Shown here: piece after piece, positions 7,607-16,819 of the stretch
How the letters are laid out: each line of letters opens with the position of its first letter
How positions within the stretch are numbered: the stretch's first letter is position 1
Assembly (NCBI RefSeq): GCF_013359935.1
Contig: NZ_JABMCB010000173.1
Location: 1 to 64,000, forward strand
From: Paenibacillus xylanilyticus
GTDB taxonomy: Bacteria > Bacillota > Bacilli > Paenibacillales > Paenibacillaceae
Direction: 5' to 3'
DNA length: 64,000 bases
Made by a program: the position numbers and the translations under genes
The notes under the pieces: model-generated
Database searches by the model: none
What the model was told of the DNA's origin: nothing
Seen by the model: the letters and a program-made list of their open reading frames with translations, nothing else

Positions 7607-8530
7607 TTGAAAATCGACCTGAACGAAAAAAACCTGCATATCTTCGAAGCTCTATCCAGCAGTGTACGTATTCAGATCGTTCATCTGCTGTCCAAGAACT
7701 CTATGAATATAAAAGAATTGGCCGAAGCCCTTGGACTGAGCAGCGCCATTATGACCATGCATGTTAAAAAGCTGGAAAAGGCTGGTGTCATTGAATCCAA
7801 CATGGCGCCGGGTAAAGGCGGAGCTGCCCAAAAGGTCTGCTCTCTTCGCATGGATACTCTTGAAATCGCATTCCCAACCAAGGACGTCATTCAACGGGAG
7901 ATTCACAAAACTGAAATATCTGTAGGACATTTTACTGATCTGCAGATCAAACCAACTTGTGGCATATGTACAAGGGATTCCATTATCGGAATTTTTGATG
8001 ATCCCCGTTATTTCCTGGACCCTGATCGACTGAAGGCAAAAATATTGTGGTTTGGACAAGGTTACATTGAGTACAAAGTACCGAATTATCTAATGGGAGA
8101 TGAGAATCCCGAGGAGCTGGAAATTTCGATGGAAATTTCCTCGGAGGCCCCACTGACCAACAACAACTGGCCTTCCGATATATCCTTTATCGTCAATGAT
8201 GTTGAGGTAGGGATGTGGACGAGCCCGGGTGACTTCGGAGGAAGAGGCAAGCTGAATCCGCCCTGGTGGTTCGAGAGCGTAAACCAGTATGGTTTGCTGA
8301 AGCATCTGATTATCAAAAAGGAAGGCACGTTCATGGATGGCGTAAAATTGTCTGATGTAACCATCGATGATATCGGCATTCGCAACAGTTATTGGTCTCT
8401 TCGCATTGCTGTCAAGGAGGATGCAGAGCACATTGGTGGCGTGACCGTATTCGGACAAGGATTCGGTAACCATAACCAGGACATTATTTTCCGTTTGTAC
8501 TACACACAGAATAATGAAAAACCTGAATAA
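7607..8530 (+). CDS. ArsR-type winged-helix regulator with a large C-terminal domain
   Basis: The 307-residue protein has an N-terminal winged helix (about residues 12-80) with SSVRIQIVHLL, a recognition helix in NIKELAEALGLSSAIMTMHVKKLEKAG and a wing around GKGGAAQKVCSL. This matches ArsR or related HTH domains. The remaining 225 residues match nothing I recognise; they contain Cys118-Gly-Ile-Cys121 and a Trp-rich stretch (PPWWFESVNQYG). Classical ArsR proteins are about 100 residues, so the extra domain may sense a sugar. The gene is divergent from the GH43-ABC cassette and probably controls it. The TTG start is chosen because CGGAGGA lies 6 bases upstream. Confidence 0.8.
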   Translation: MKIDLNEKNLHIFEALSSSVRIQIVHLLSKNSMNIKELAEALGLSSAIMTMHVKKLEKAGVIESNMAPGKGGAAQKVCSLRMDTLEIAFPTKDVIQREIHKTEISVGHFTDLQIKPTCGICTRDSIIGIFDDPRYFLDPDRLKAKILWFGQGYIEYKVPNYLMGDENPEELEISMEISSEAPLTNNNWPSDISFIVNDVEVGMWTSPGDFGGRGKLNPPWWFESVNQYGLLKHLIIKKEGTFMDGVKLSDVTIDDIGIRNSYWSLRIAVKEDAEHIGGVTVFGQGFGNHNQDIIFRLYYTQNNEKPE

Positions 8531-8631
8531 AAACGCTGAGGTTTTGCAAGCAGGATGCTTACGCCACACGTCATACTTTTCTGAAGTTATGCTGTCCCAA
8601 TCAGTACTTCGGGGTTAGGTATCTCTAACCG

Positions 8632-8680
8632 AAAAAAACTCCCTTTAACATGTGCGAAACATGTTTAAAGGGAGTTTTTT
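8632..8680. terminator. Bidirectional terminator between regulator and guaA
   Basis: AAAAAACTCCCTTTAACATGT pairs with ACATGTTTAAAGGGAGTTTTTT around a short GCGA-type loop. A-runs and T-runs on the two sides suit both convergent transcripts. Confidence 0.9.
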
Positions 8681-8705
8681 AGTTATTTACCGTTTGAACG
8701 TAAAT

Positions 8706-10244
8706 CTATTCCCACTCGATCGTTGCTGGTGGTTTGGATGTTACGTCGTACACGATACGGTTAACGTTATCGACTTCATTAACGATACGTACGGAGATTT
8801 TCTCCAGTACATCCCAAGGGATACGCGCCCAGTCCGCTGTCATACCGTCAATGGATGTTACGGCACGAATACCTACAGTGTAGGAATACGTACGGGCATC
8901 ACCCATAACGCCTACGCTCTTCATGTTCGGCAGAGCCGTGAAGTATTGCCAGATTTCGCGGTCCAGACCCGCTTTGCCAATCTCCTCGCGCAGGATGTAA
9001 TCTGAATCACGCACGATTTTAAGCTTCTCTTCCGTAACTTCACCAAGAACACGGATCGCAAGACCCGGACCCGGGAAAGGTTGACGGTGTACGATTTCGT
9101 CTGGCAGACCGCACTCGGTGCCCACTTTGCGCACTTCATCTTTGAACAAGGTGCTCAGTGGTTCGATCAGCTTAAAGTTCATATCTTCAGGCAATCCACC
9201 CACGTTGTGGTGAGATTTGATCGTTTGAGCTGTCGCTGTACCACTTTCCACGATGTCCGTGTACAGTGTACCTTGCGCCAGGAATTCAAAGTCATCAAAC
9301 TGCTTGGACTCTTCGTCAAATACGTAAATAAACTCGTTACCGATGATTTTACGTTTTTGTTCCGGATCATCCACACCAGCCAGCTTGGACATAAAGCGCT
9401 CTTGTGCATCGATTTTGACAACTTTCATGTCGAATTTGCCGACAAACGTCTCCATTACGCTCTCCGCTTCGCCTTTGCGCAGCAGACCATGGTCGATAAA
9501 CATACATGTCAATTGATCACCGATCGCTTTGTGAAGCAGTGCAGCAACAACGGAAGAATCCACACCACCGCTCAGTGCGCACAGCACTTTACCGTCGCCC
9601 ACTTTTTCACGAATATCTTTGATCGTATCATCGATAAACGTCTCCATGCTCCAGTTGCCTTCGCAACCACAGATGTCGAACAGGAAGTTGCTAATCATAT
9701 CGTTACCACGAACGGAGTGACGTACTTCCGGATGGAACTGAACAGCATACAATTTGCGCTCGTCGTTGCTCATCGCAGCGATCGGCGCACTTTCCGTGCC
9801 TGCATCCAGTTTGAATCCTTGCGGAAGAGAAACCACGTGATCACCGTGACTCATCCATACCGTGTGTTCACCTTCGATGCCTTTTGCAAGAGCAGCACCT
9901 GGTGCAAACTCGATATCTGCCTTACCGTATTCGCGTTTCTCGGAACGTTCTACTTTACCTTCAAGCTGCTGCGCCATAAGCTGCATACCGTAGCAAATTC
10001 CGAAGATCGGAAGTCCTAGGTCATAAACACCCGGATCCACGTGCGGAGCATTCTCAGCGTATACGCTGGATGGGCCTCCGGAGAATACGATTCCTTTTGG
10101 TGACAATTCTGCGATCTTCTCAGCCGGTGTGTTATACGGCAAAAGCTCGCTGTATACGCCAAGATCCCGGATTCTTCTGGCGATTAACTGGTTGTATTGG
10201 CCCCCAAAGTCAAGGACAACCACAATTTCATTTTGCTTATTCAT
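8706..10244 (-). CDS. guaA: GMP synthase (glutamine-hydrolysing)
   Basis: This 512-residue enzyme converts XMP, ATP and glutamine to GMP, the last step of guanine nucleotide synthesis. The N-terminal class I glutamine amidotransferase domain shows GGPSSVY (56-62), the nucleophile Cys84 in GICYGMQLM, and HPEVRHS near 172. The ATP-pyrophosphatase domain has the P-loop [16 protein letters not shown] near 222-237. The C-terminal dimerisation domain ends KPPATIEWE, as in all GuaA proteins. Length is normal. The start has GAGGGAGG 8 bases upstream. No riboswitch is visible before it, unlike pbuG. Confidence 0.98.
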   Translation of the reverse strand: MNKQNEIVVVLDFGGQYNQLIARRIRDLGVYSELLPYNTPAEKIAELSPKGIVFSGGPSSVYAENAPHVDPGVYDLGLPIFGICYGMQLMAQQLEGKVERSEKREYGKADIEFAPGAALAKGIEGEHTVWMSHGDHVVSLPQGFKLDAGTESAPIAAMSNDERKLYAVQFHPEVRHSVRGNDMISNFLFDICGCEGNWSMETFIDDTIKDIREKVGDGKVLCALSGGVDSSVVAALLHKAIGDQLTCMFIDHGLLRKGEAESVMETFVGKFDMKVVKIDAQERFMSKLAGVDDPEQKRKIIGNEFIYVFDEESKQFDDFEFLAQGTLYTDIVESGTATAQTIKSHHNVGGLPEDMNFKLIEPLSTLFKDEVRKVGTECGLPDEIVHRQPFPGPGLAIRVLGEVTEEKLKIVRDSDYILREEIGKAGLDREIWQYFTALPNMKSVGVMGDARTYSYTVGIRAVTSIDGMTADWARIPWDVLEKISVRIVNEVDNVNRIVYDVTSKPPATIEWE

Positions 10245-10273
10245 TACCGTGCCTCCCTCAATTAATGAAACTA

Positions 10274-10303
10274 ATTATACGCAACGACAAAACATACCGT
10301 CAA
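10274..10303 (-). promoter_or_regulatory. guaA promoter
   Basis: The minus strand has -35 TTGACG, 18 bases and -10 TATAAT, about 30 bases before the guaA start codon. The leader is too short for a riboswitch. Confidence 0.8.
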
Positions 10304-10460
10304 GGAAAGACGAAACTCCTTTTTGTGGACGGTTTGAACATTTGATATGAAGGCCCCTTTATTGCGAGTTTTCCTACAGAATTCCCACTTCCATTCAATT
10401 CATTCCCGAAGAAGTTATTCATGCCAATTTAATGAGAAAAAAAGACAGGCACCACACCGG

Positions 10461-10516
10461 AAAAATCGTCGAAAGACGCCTCGCTCGCATGCAGCGAGGA
10501 AGGCGTCCCTGGACGA
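10461..10516 (-). terminator. Terminator of the moxR-DUF58-transglutaminase operon
   Basis: A long stem on the minus strand pairs GACGCCT...CTCGC with GCGAG...AGGCGTC, and an outer ATCGTC/GACGAT pair leads into TTTTT. It begins right after the stop codon of the transglutaminase gene. Confidence 0.85.
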
Positions 10517-10518
10517 TG

Positions 10519-12846
10519 TTACGGTGCCTGCAGGCGCCGGGCCAGACGAAGTGCCCGGCGCAGGAAATCGAGACTGTCCGCGCGAAGCGGACGGTCTGGC
10601 CCATACAGCAGCCGTTCCCAGTCGGCTGCAAACCGCGCGATGTCCGCGCTGTCCGTGCCTGCGGCCAAGGCGGGTGACGCTGCATATTCACGCAGCGTCA
10701 TCCCCGGCGGCCGCGGGCCGTACCGGCGCGCGAGCGCGGCCCAGACCGGAGCGGCGGCGCTGAGCAGCCGCTCGCGGTCTGGAAAGCTGCTGCGCGGCCA
10801 AGCCAGCAGCAGCCTTATCCGCAGCGCGGGGCGAAGCCGCCGCATGCGCACGGTCCCGGCAGCGGCCAGCAGAGCCGCCGCTGCAAGAGCTGCCGCGAGC
10901 CATGGCTCCGCGGCAAGGGCACGTGCGGGCGCCAGCAGCCAGGCGACCGCACTCCCCAACCCACCGCCAGACTGCGGTGGGTTCAACTCGCCGGGCTGCG
11001 CCTCGGCGGCCGCTGCGGCGTCTGTGCCTTCGCCTTGCGGCATCGCGAAGCCCCGCGTAGCCTCAAACGGCATCCAGCCGGCGCCGGGAAAATACACTTC
11101 CACCCAGGAATGGGCATCCCCCTGGGTAATGATGTACTGTCCCGACACCTCTGGGTCCGGTACCCCGGCTCCGAATCCCTTCACCCAGCGTGCAGGAATA
11201 CCTTCCGCGCGCAGCAGAACGACCATCGCTGTTGAGAAGTGGTTACAGTACCCCTCTCCCGTGACAAACAGAAAGTCATCCACAAAATCTGTCCCGCGGG
11301 GCGGCATGCGAGTGTCCAAGGTGTATTCCGCATGCTCTTCCAGATAGGTCCGCACCGCCTGGACCGCGTCATAACGCGTTTCGCTCTCCTGGATAATGTA
11401 GCTTGCAAGTGAGCGTACCCGCTCAGGCAGAGATGCCGGTAGCTGGAGATAGGTTCTGCGGATTTTTGCCGGATCTTGGCTCGTACTGCTCGCCTTCCCT
11501 AATAGTCGAAGCTGTTCCGGTGTTGCGGTGGGAATCATGACATCTGTTGTATAGGTCTTGATTGGTTCACGATTGCTTGAACCTGCGAGCCATAGCGTAG
11601 CCGAATCTGCATTGGAGAGCAGGGAAAACCTGCTTTTCTCGTTAGAATCTTTCTCATCTTGAAAGGACAGGTTTAAGGGTACTCCGCCAGTAAAGAGAGG
11701 ATTCGGCCCTCTCCAAGCCCGCTTCAGCGTGACCGTTTGACGAATGCGAGTCCAGTAGGCTTGATTCTCCCAACCATCGGTACGGAAAAGAGCTGCCGGA
11801 CTGGCCTCTTGGAAGCCTTGCCCAGGATCACTCCATGTACTGCCGTTATAATATGAACGAGTCTCTCCACGCCAATACGTAACTTCAGGACTTCTCGCTG
11901 TAAAAAAGATGGCGTCCCCTTGGACCAACGGGGATCCCATTGGCGCATCCACCGTGCTGTACCCCGTGACCGATGCTGAAGCAGGGATGCTGCTGTTTGG
12001 TGTATAACCTGCCCAGCGAGCAAGACGTTCCCCCATTTGGTCCAGGGATAATCGTTCCGGCCCAGGGACGGTGGCAACTCTGCCCGGCACAACAGAGATC
12101 AGCACCATCCCCACTGCGGCAGCAACAGCCACCGCACACCAGCGACCAAAGGGATATCGGCGGAAGGTTGGCGTCGTAACTCCTTCAAGCAGACGGAGCA
12201 ATTGCAGTATGGCCTGGATCAGCAAAATCCATAGAACAGACCGGACAACGGAGGCATACACATCCAGCCCGGCCAATGTTTCCAAGAGCAGCAAGTAGAG
12301 CAGGGTAGCACTTCCAAACAGCATGACACTTCGCCGCATCAATACAAGGGATTGTACGGAAGCCATGAGCATGCTCCAGCCACACATCATCAGTAACCCT
12401 CTTGTCTCTGTACTGATGGAATAAAAACGCCTGCTCTCCATAAATGAACGGATATCCTCCATCCATGTTCCCGGATATTCCAGAGCCCACCCGGCAGGAT
12501 CACTGCCTCCATACATCAGGCATAGAGCCGTCAGAGCCATGCACAGGCGGAGCAGTATCCCCATGATCCACCCCACACGCAGCAATCCTGCGATAAGGAG
12601 GGCACCTGTTAGGCCCGCCATCACTGCCAGAAAACGCTCGCTTCCCTGTTGTCCCGAAGAAGTGATCGGATAGATCCACTCCAGGGATAGGAGCAGCAAA
12701 ATGGCAGAAATGCTTATACTGTAAACGGCAGGCTCTTTCTTGGCAGGGTTGGCTTTGGCATCCAAACCGAGGCTTGAAATCTCTTCCGCAGATTGCAAGC
12801 CCGACGTCGGTGTATTCCTGTAACTACGCTCCCACATCCGAGACAC
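10519..12846 (-). CDS. yebA: Membrane transglutaminase-like protein (TgpA/YebA family)
   Basis: This 775-residue membrane protein resembles B. subtilis YebA. Six or so helices occupy residues 42-255, an extracytoplasmic transglutaminase-like core follows at about 480-600, another helix lies near 645-665, and a DUF4129-like tail ends the protein. Catalytic residues are Cys534 in GEGYCNHFSTA and His579 in GDAHSWVEVYF. The acidic residue is Glu595 in PFEATRGF, where many relatives have Asp in FDPT. The family's substrate is not firmly known. It is the last gene of a moxR-DUF58-tgpA operon and overlaps the DUF58 gene by 23 bases. The last 500 bases of the gene are markedly GC-rich, encoding runs of Ala, Arg and Leu. 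The start is GTG at 12846 or ATG at 12837. Confidence 0.88.
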   Translation of the reverse strand: MSRMWERSYRNTPTSGLQSAEEISSLGLDAKANPAKKEPAVYSISISAILLLLSLEWIYPITSSGQQGSERFLAVMAGLTGALLIAGLLRVGWIMGILLRLCMALTALCLMYGGSDPAGWALEYPGTWMEDIRSFMESRRFYSISTETRGLLMMCGWSMLMASVQSLVLMRRSVMLFGSATLLYLLLLETLAGLDVYASVVRSVLWILLIQAILQLLRLLEGVTTPTFRRYPFGRWCAVAVAAAVGMVLISVVPGRVATVPGPERLSLDQMGERLARWAGYTPNSSIPASASVTGYSTVDAPMGSPLVQGDAIFFTARSPEVTYWRGETRSYYNGSTWSDPGQGFQEASPAALFRTDGWENQAYWTRIRQTVTLKRAWRGPNPLFTGGVPLNLSFQDEKDSNEKSRFSLLSNADSATLWLAGSSNREPIKTYTTDVMIPTATPEQLRLLGKASSTSQDPAKIRRTYLQLPASLPERVRSLASYIIQESETRYDAVQAVRTYLEEHAEYTLDTRMPPRGTDFVDDFLFVTGEGYCNHFSTAMVVLLRAEGIPARWVKGFGAGVPDPEVSGQYIITQGDAHSWVEVYFPGAGWMPFEATRGFAMPQGEGTDAAAAAEAQPGELNPPQSGGGLGSAVAWLLAPARALAAEPWLAAALAAAALLAAAGTVRMRRLRPALRIRLLLAWPRSSFPDRERLLSAAAPVWAALARRYGPRPPGMTLREYAASPALAAGTDSADIARFAADWERLLYGPDRPLRADSLDFLRRALRLARRLQAP

Positions 12847-14101
12847 CTGCCTTTCCCGCGGAAGGCACTGTACTGTCTGCGATTGTACTGATCCTCACCC
12901 CGCTGAGACGAAGCTGGTCCGTCCACTGTACTGATGGGTGCTCCGCCCCTTCGGGTAAAGCATTCATTGTCACTTTTTCCTCATCAAACGGTGTCTCGGT
13001 CAACTGTACTTCTATCTCATGTCCCCGCTCAGCAGCGCCGAGTATCCATTCAGTCAGCAAGGCATCCAACCTGCCGGTCAGGACGACGACGCGTGTACCG
13101 GTTGGCCATTCGTCCAGCATCGTTGGTTCCAACAGGGATGAGACGGATGAGGCAGCACTTGCTATGTTCGCTTGGGCCAGTCTATCCAGTGAGAGATTTA
13201 CATGCTCCGCATGGATTAAGTCACTTAACCAATACGTTTCCCCGTTTGAACCTGTATCTTCACCTGTTCTCCACAGCTGGTAGGGTACATGATCCCGAAC
13301 AGCTGTAAACACCCAGCGGGCAGCCATGTTAACCGCACGTTCAAAAGCAGGATGCTCCTTCGCCTCCTGAGTTCGACGTCCATATCCTGTCTTGCCTTCG
13401 TACACTACTATGCCTAATGACGTTGATTCTGATATTTCGGGCAAAAAGGTTTGAAGCTTGCCTGTCTTGGCCGTGCTTTTCCAATGAATGCGTCCCATCG
13501 GATCTCCCGGCTGATACTCACGGAACTCGGGACTCCGGCTTCCCTGACCCGTTATCGGTTCAATAGGAACCCCTTCATCTGTATTCGCGAATGATGCAGA
13601 CTCACAATCTGCGTACGTTGATCCGGATGGAACAACAACAAGGGGTGTACTGCCCGCTGTCTCTGCAGCGACCGTACTCCAGCCAAACGCATCCCCCCAG
13701 TACAATTGTCCTGAACCCCATTGATACAGGCCTCTTCGCAAACCGGACATTTGATATTGATAGGCAAATTTGCGCCTGTTTCCCGGAAAAAATAATTTGC
13801 GATGCACACCAGCAGGAGTATCTTCACAGAGCACCATCCACAGCAGTGGGATGCGGCATTCAAATTCCACTTCCACCCGAACCCGCACTATTTCCCCAAC
13901 CATAATCCGTTCCGAGTTCATTTGCCGGCGAATGCGAATCCGTTTAGGCCCTAACAAATGAATGATCAGACCACTGATCAGGATGAGGGACATCATAATG
14001 GACAGAAATAGTGCAGCCTTCCCCCCATGCCATATATATAAGGAAGCGAAAGCTGACACCAGAACAGCATGGAACAGCCATTGAACAGGCGCTGTCATCA
14101 C
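12824..14101 (-). CDS. yeaD: DUF58 domain protein (YeaD-like)
   Basis: This 425-residue protein has two N-terminal membrane helices (about residues 5-50), a beta-rich middle, and the DUF58 signature GDPMGRIHWKSTAKTGKL near 198-215, which leads into a von Willebrand A-like fold. DUF58 proteins usually pair with MoxR ATPases and TgpA-like proteins, as here. Their joint role is thought to be envelope-related but is not established. The start GTGATGA overlaps the moxR stop codon, a sign of translational coupling. Confidence 0.88.
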   Translation of the reverse strand: MMTAPVQWLFHAVLVSAFASLYIWHGGKAALFLSIMMSLILISGLIIHLLGPKRIRIRRQMNSERIMVGEIVRVRVEVEFECRIPLLWMVLCEDTPAGVHRKLFFPGNRRKFAYQYQMSGLRRGLYQWGSGQLYWGDAFGWSTVAAETAGSTPLVVVPSGSTYADCESASFANTDEGVPIEPITGQGSRSPEFREYQPGDPMGRIHWKSTAKTGKLQTFLPEISESTSLGIVVYEGKTGYGRRTQEAKEHPAFERAVNMAARWVFTAVRDHVPYQLWRTGEDTGSNGETYWLSDLIHAEHVNLSLDRLAQANIASAASSVSSLLEPTMLDEWPTGTRVVVLTGRLDALLTEWILGAAERGHEIEVQLTETPFDEEKVTMNALPEGAEHPSVQWTDQLRLSGVRISTIADSTVPSAGKAGVSDVGA

Positions 14102-15087
14102 CGCCGGCCCCTTCCCTGAGCTGTCATCTGTACAGGTACGGGAACAGATGATAGTGCATCCTGAATGACCTGTTCCTGCCCCTGGAATGCTTCTGTTCTG
14201 TTCTGGGCTTTCAGCCCAATCCGATGGGCAAGAACCGGAAGAGCCATCTCTTTCACGTCATCCGGAATGACATAGCTGCGCCCCTGCAGGTAGGCATATG
14301 CCTGTGTGGCAGCCATCCAGGCCAATGTTCCGCGCGGGCTAATGCCAAGTCTGACGGCTGGATGAATTCGAGTGGCAACAACGACAGCAACCAAATATTG
14401 TTTGACCACGGGATCAACATGCACATGCCTGATCTCACGCTGCATCGCAACCACTTCTTCAGCAAGCACGACCGGCCGGAGTTCATCCAGCAATTCTCTG
14501 CTGTGCACTCTGGTTAGCAGCTCCACTTCCTGTTCCGGCTCAGGATAACCGAGCCCAATTCGCATAAGGAAACGGTCCAGCTGAGCCTCAGGCAAACGAT
14601 AGGTGCCTTCAAACTGCAGAGGATTCTGTGTAGCCAGCAAGAAGAATGGCCTTGGCAAAGCATGTGTTATACCGTCTACCGTAATACGCCTTTCTTCCAT
14701 GGCTTCAAGCAGGGCAGACTGAGTTCGAGGTGAAGCACGATTAATTTCATCTGCCAGTACAATGTTGGACATGACTGGGCCGGGCCGAAATGTAAACTCA
14801 CTTGTGTGTGGATGATACATGGACGTACCCGTTACATCTGCAGGCATGACATCGGATGTGAATTGAATACGGCCCATGGAGCAGTTCAGTGAAGAAGCGA
14901 CAGCACGAACCAGCATTGTTTTCCCCGTCCCCGGTACATCTTCCAGAAGCACGTGACCCCCACTGAGCATCGCAGTAAGAACATATTGAATCTCTTGTTT
15001 TTTGCCAATAATCACACTTTCGACCCGTTTGGTAACCCTGTTCAACAGCTCGACCGCATGTTCATGTTCCATTCGAATATACGACAT
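14098..15087 (-). CDS. yeaC: MoxR-family AAA+ ATPase (YeaC-like)
   Basis: This ATPase of the MoxR family has Walker A in GHVLLEDVPGTGKTML, Walker B in IVLADEINRASPRTQSALLEAMEE, and a sensor region FFLLATQNPLQFEGTYRLPEAQLDRFLMR. It probably acts as a chaperone-like motor on the DUF58 and transglutaminase partners encoded after it. I place the start at 15087 (329 residues, MSYIRMEHEH) because AAGGAGA lies about 10 bases before it. An in-frame ATG at 15129 would add 14 residues but has no ribosome binding site. Confidence 0.9.
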   Translation of the reverse strand: MSYIRMEHEHAVELLNRVTKRVESVIIGKKQEIQYVLTAMLSGGHVLLEDVPGTGKTMLVRAVASSLNCSMGRIQFTSDVMPADVTGTSMYHPHTSEFTFRPGPVMSNIVLADEINRASPRTQSALLEAMEERRITVDGITHALPRPFFLLATQNPLQFEGTYRLPEAQLDRFLMRIGLGYPEPEQEVELLTRVHSRELLDELRPVVLAEEVVAMQREIRHVHVDPVVKQYLVAVVVATRIHPAVRLGISPRGTLAWMAATQAYAYLQGRSYVIPDDVKEMALPVLAHRIGLKAQNRTEAFQGQEQVIQDALSSVPVPVQMTAQGRGRR

Positions 15088-15191
15088 ATCCCTCATTCTC
15101 CTTCCATCCATCGGCATTCCCAGAGTCATAGTAATCTATGATTCATTGTTGCCCGGAAGTAGAGAGATTAGTCCTGCCTGAAGCAGTTTAT

Positions 15192-16511
15192 TCAGATTGT
15201 TCGGTGCAAATAGATGCTTAATGCTGCTGCAAGGGGCATATTGGCTTTCACAACCCACTCCGAGTCATTTGCATGTAATGAAGATAGATTCAGTCCCATC
15301 ATCTCCAGTAATTCCCGCAGCGGAACCCAGATGGTTCCTCCCTGGCTCTGCACCCCTCCCTGAATGGTGCTGTCATGCAATAGACTCGTCGATGTGGTTT
15401 TCAGTTCCCCGCTGACACTGTCAGCCTGAATAACTCTATCCTTCCAAACTGCGGTTGCCGTTCTGGATTCCACGTCCCAGCGGGTGCTGCCGCCAAACTT
15501 TTTCATAAAAGGTCGCAGTGGCACCATGATCCGCTGATCTTCCACGCGAAACTCGCCTTGTTTCAATGTGGCTGCCGCAAGACCAATCTCGATCTTCAGT
15601 TCCTTGCCGGTCAACCACAGGTTACTGTTTGCTTTCACATGATCCTCTATCCATTCGGTCCCCGGTGCTTTGCGAGATTTATATTTCCCTTCAGGATGAA
15701 CACGGAATTGCACAGGTTGATCCTCCGCCTTCATTGTGTCAAAACGATATCCATGATCGCGGTAGTATTGGATGACTTCCGGCAGCGCCTTTACCGTCTC
15801 CGCATGCGCACCTCCATCGTGCATTAACACAATCACTGAGCTGGTTCCGGCAGGCACCTTGGTTGCATTACGCAAAATTTCTTTGGCAGGGACACCCTTG
15901 CGCTTCGAATCACCACTGTCTACGTTCCAATCCATCACGGTATACCCGCCCAACTCGAGCAGATCGAAGTAGCTTTGATCAAAATGTCCATACGTCCCGC
16001 CAGGTGCCCGCACCAGATTGGGACGGAACCCTGCAATACGGTTTACAATTTCTTCAGTCTGTTTAACCTGTTTCCAGAACGTTTTAAAATCACGATACAG
16101 TTCATCATAATGATGGTTATATGTATGATTGCCGAGTGCATGTCCCTCTTCCACAGCTGCCTGAATCAGTTCAGGATATCGTTCTGCCTGCTCTCCAAGC
16201 ACGAAGAATGTAGCCTGAACCTGTTCTTCGTGCAAAATATCCAATACTTCACGGGTATGCTTGCCCGGTCCGTCGTCAAAACTCAGATAGACTACCTTTT
16301 CCTTGTTACTCTCTTTCTGGGAACCAACAGCTTCAGCGCCAGCGGCGTAAGAAGGGTATGCTGCCCAAACATAAGAAACAAATACACATGCCATCACTGC
16401 AAGACGAAGCAGATATACCGACCATTTAGGGAATACATGTTTATGTACGGGTTTAATTTTTGCGGATTGCTGCTCATTATCCACCATTACGAATTCCGCT
16501 CTCTGCACCAT
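15192..16511 (-). CDS. Polysaccharide deacetylase with C-terminal stalk domain
   Basis: This 439-residue secreted or membrane-anchored protein has a hydrophobic signal-anchor near residues 33-52. The NodB deacetylase domain (about 73-255) has Asp79-Asp80 in LSFDDGPG, the metal ligands His129 and His133 in GNHTYNHHY, RAPGG at 168-172, and His231 in LMHDGGAH. It should remove acetyl groups from peptidoglycan or chitin-like polymers outside the cell. The C-terminus (about 315-430) resembles the copper-amine-oxidase N-terminal-like stalk common in Paenibacillus exoproteins (QRIMVPLRPFMKKFGG, GTIWVPLRELLEMMG). GGAGG lies 11 bases before the start. It ends about 100 bases before the chosen moxR start, on the same strand. 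Confidence 0.88.
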   Translation of the reverse strand: MVQRAEFVMVDNEQQSAKIKPVHKHVFPKWSVYLLRLAVMACVFVSYVWAAYPSYAAGAEAVGSQKESNKEKVVYLSFDDGPGKHTREVLDILHEEQVQATFFVLGEQAERYPELIQAAVEEGHALGNHTYNHHYDELYRDFKTFWKQVKQTEEIVNRIAGFRPNLVRAPGGTYGHFDQSYFDLLELGGYTVMDWNVDSGDSKRKGVPAKEILRNATKVPAGTSSVIVLMHDGGAHAETVKALPEVIQYYRDHGYRFDTMKAEDQPVQFRVHPEGKYKSRKAPGTEWIEDHVKANSNLWLTGKELKIEIGLAAATLKQGEFRVEDQRIMVPLRPFMKKFGGSTRWDVESRTATAVWKDRVIQADSVSGELKTTSTSLLHDSTIQGGVQSQGGTIWVPLRELLEMMGLNLSSLHANDSEWVVKANMPLAAALSIYLHRTI

Positions 16512-16819
16512 TTACGAATCATCCTCCAACGTCTCTAGTAATTCTGCTGATAGACTTTAGCAGATTTGTTAGAATTATATGGAGGCTCCGCGGAAAAAAG
16601 ACGCATTTCTGTTTTATATTTTTCACATTTTTTTGTAGCTCATGATTGATTCTTTGCCTGGGATTGGGTAGCATAATGAGCAGGCACATATCACCGGAAC
16701 CACTGCTGTGACAGGGATAAGCCACCGTAAGCGTGCATATGCCGGATCGTTGCAGACATCGTATACAGGACAGCATGGAGAGTCAGCCGATTCCCCTGTC
16801 TTCAGGAGAGTGAAATCTA

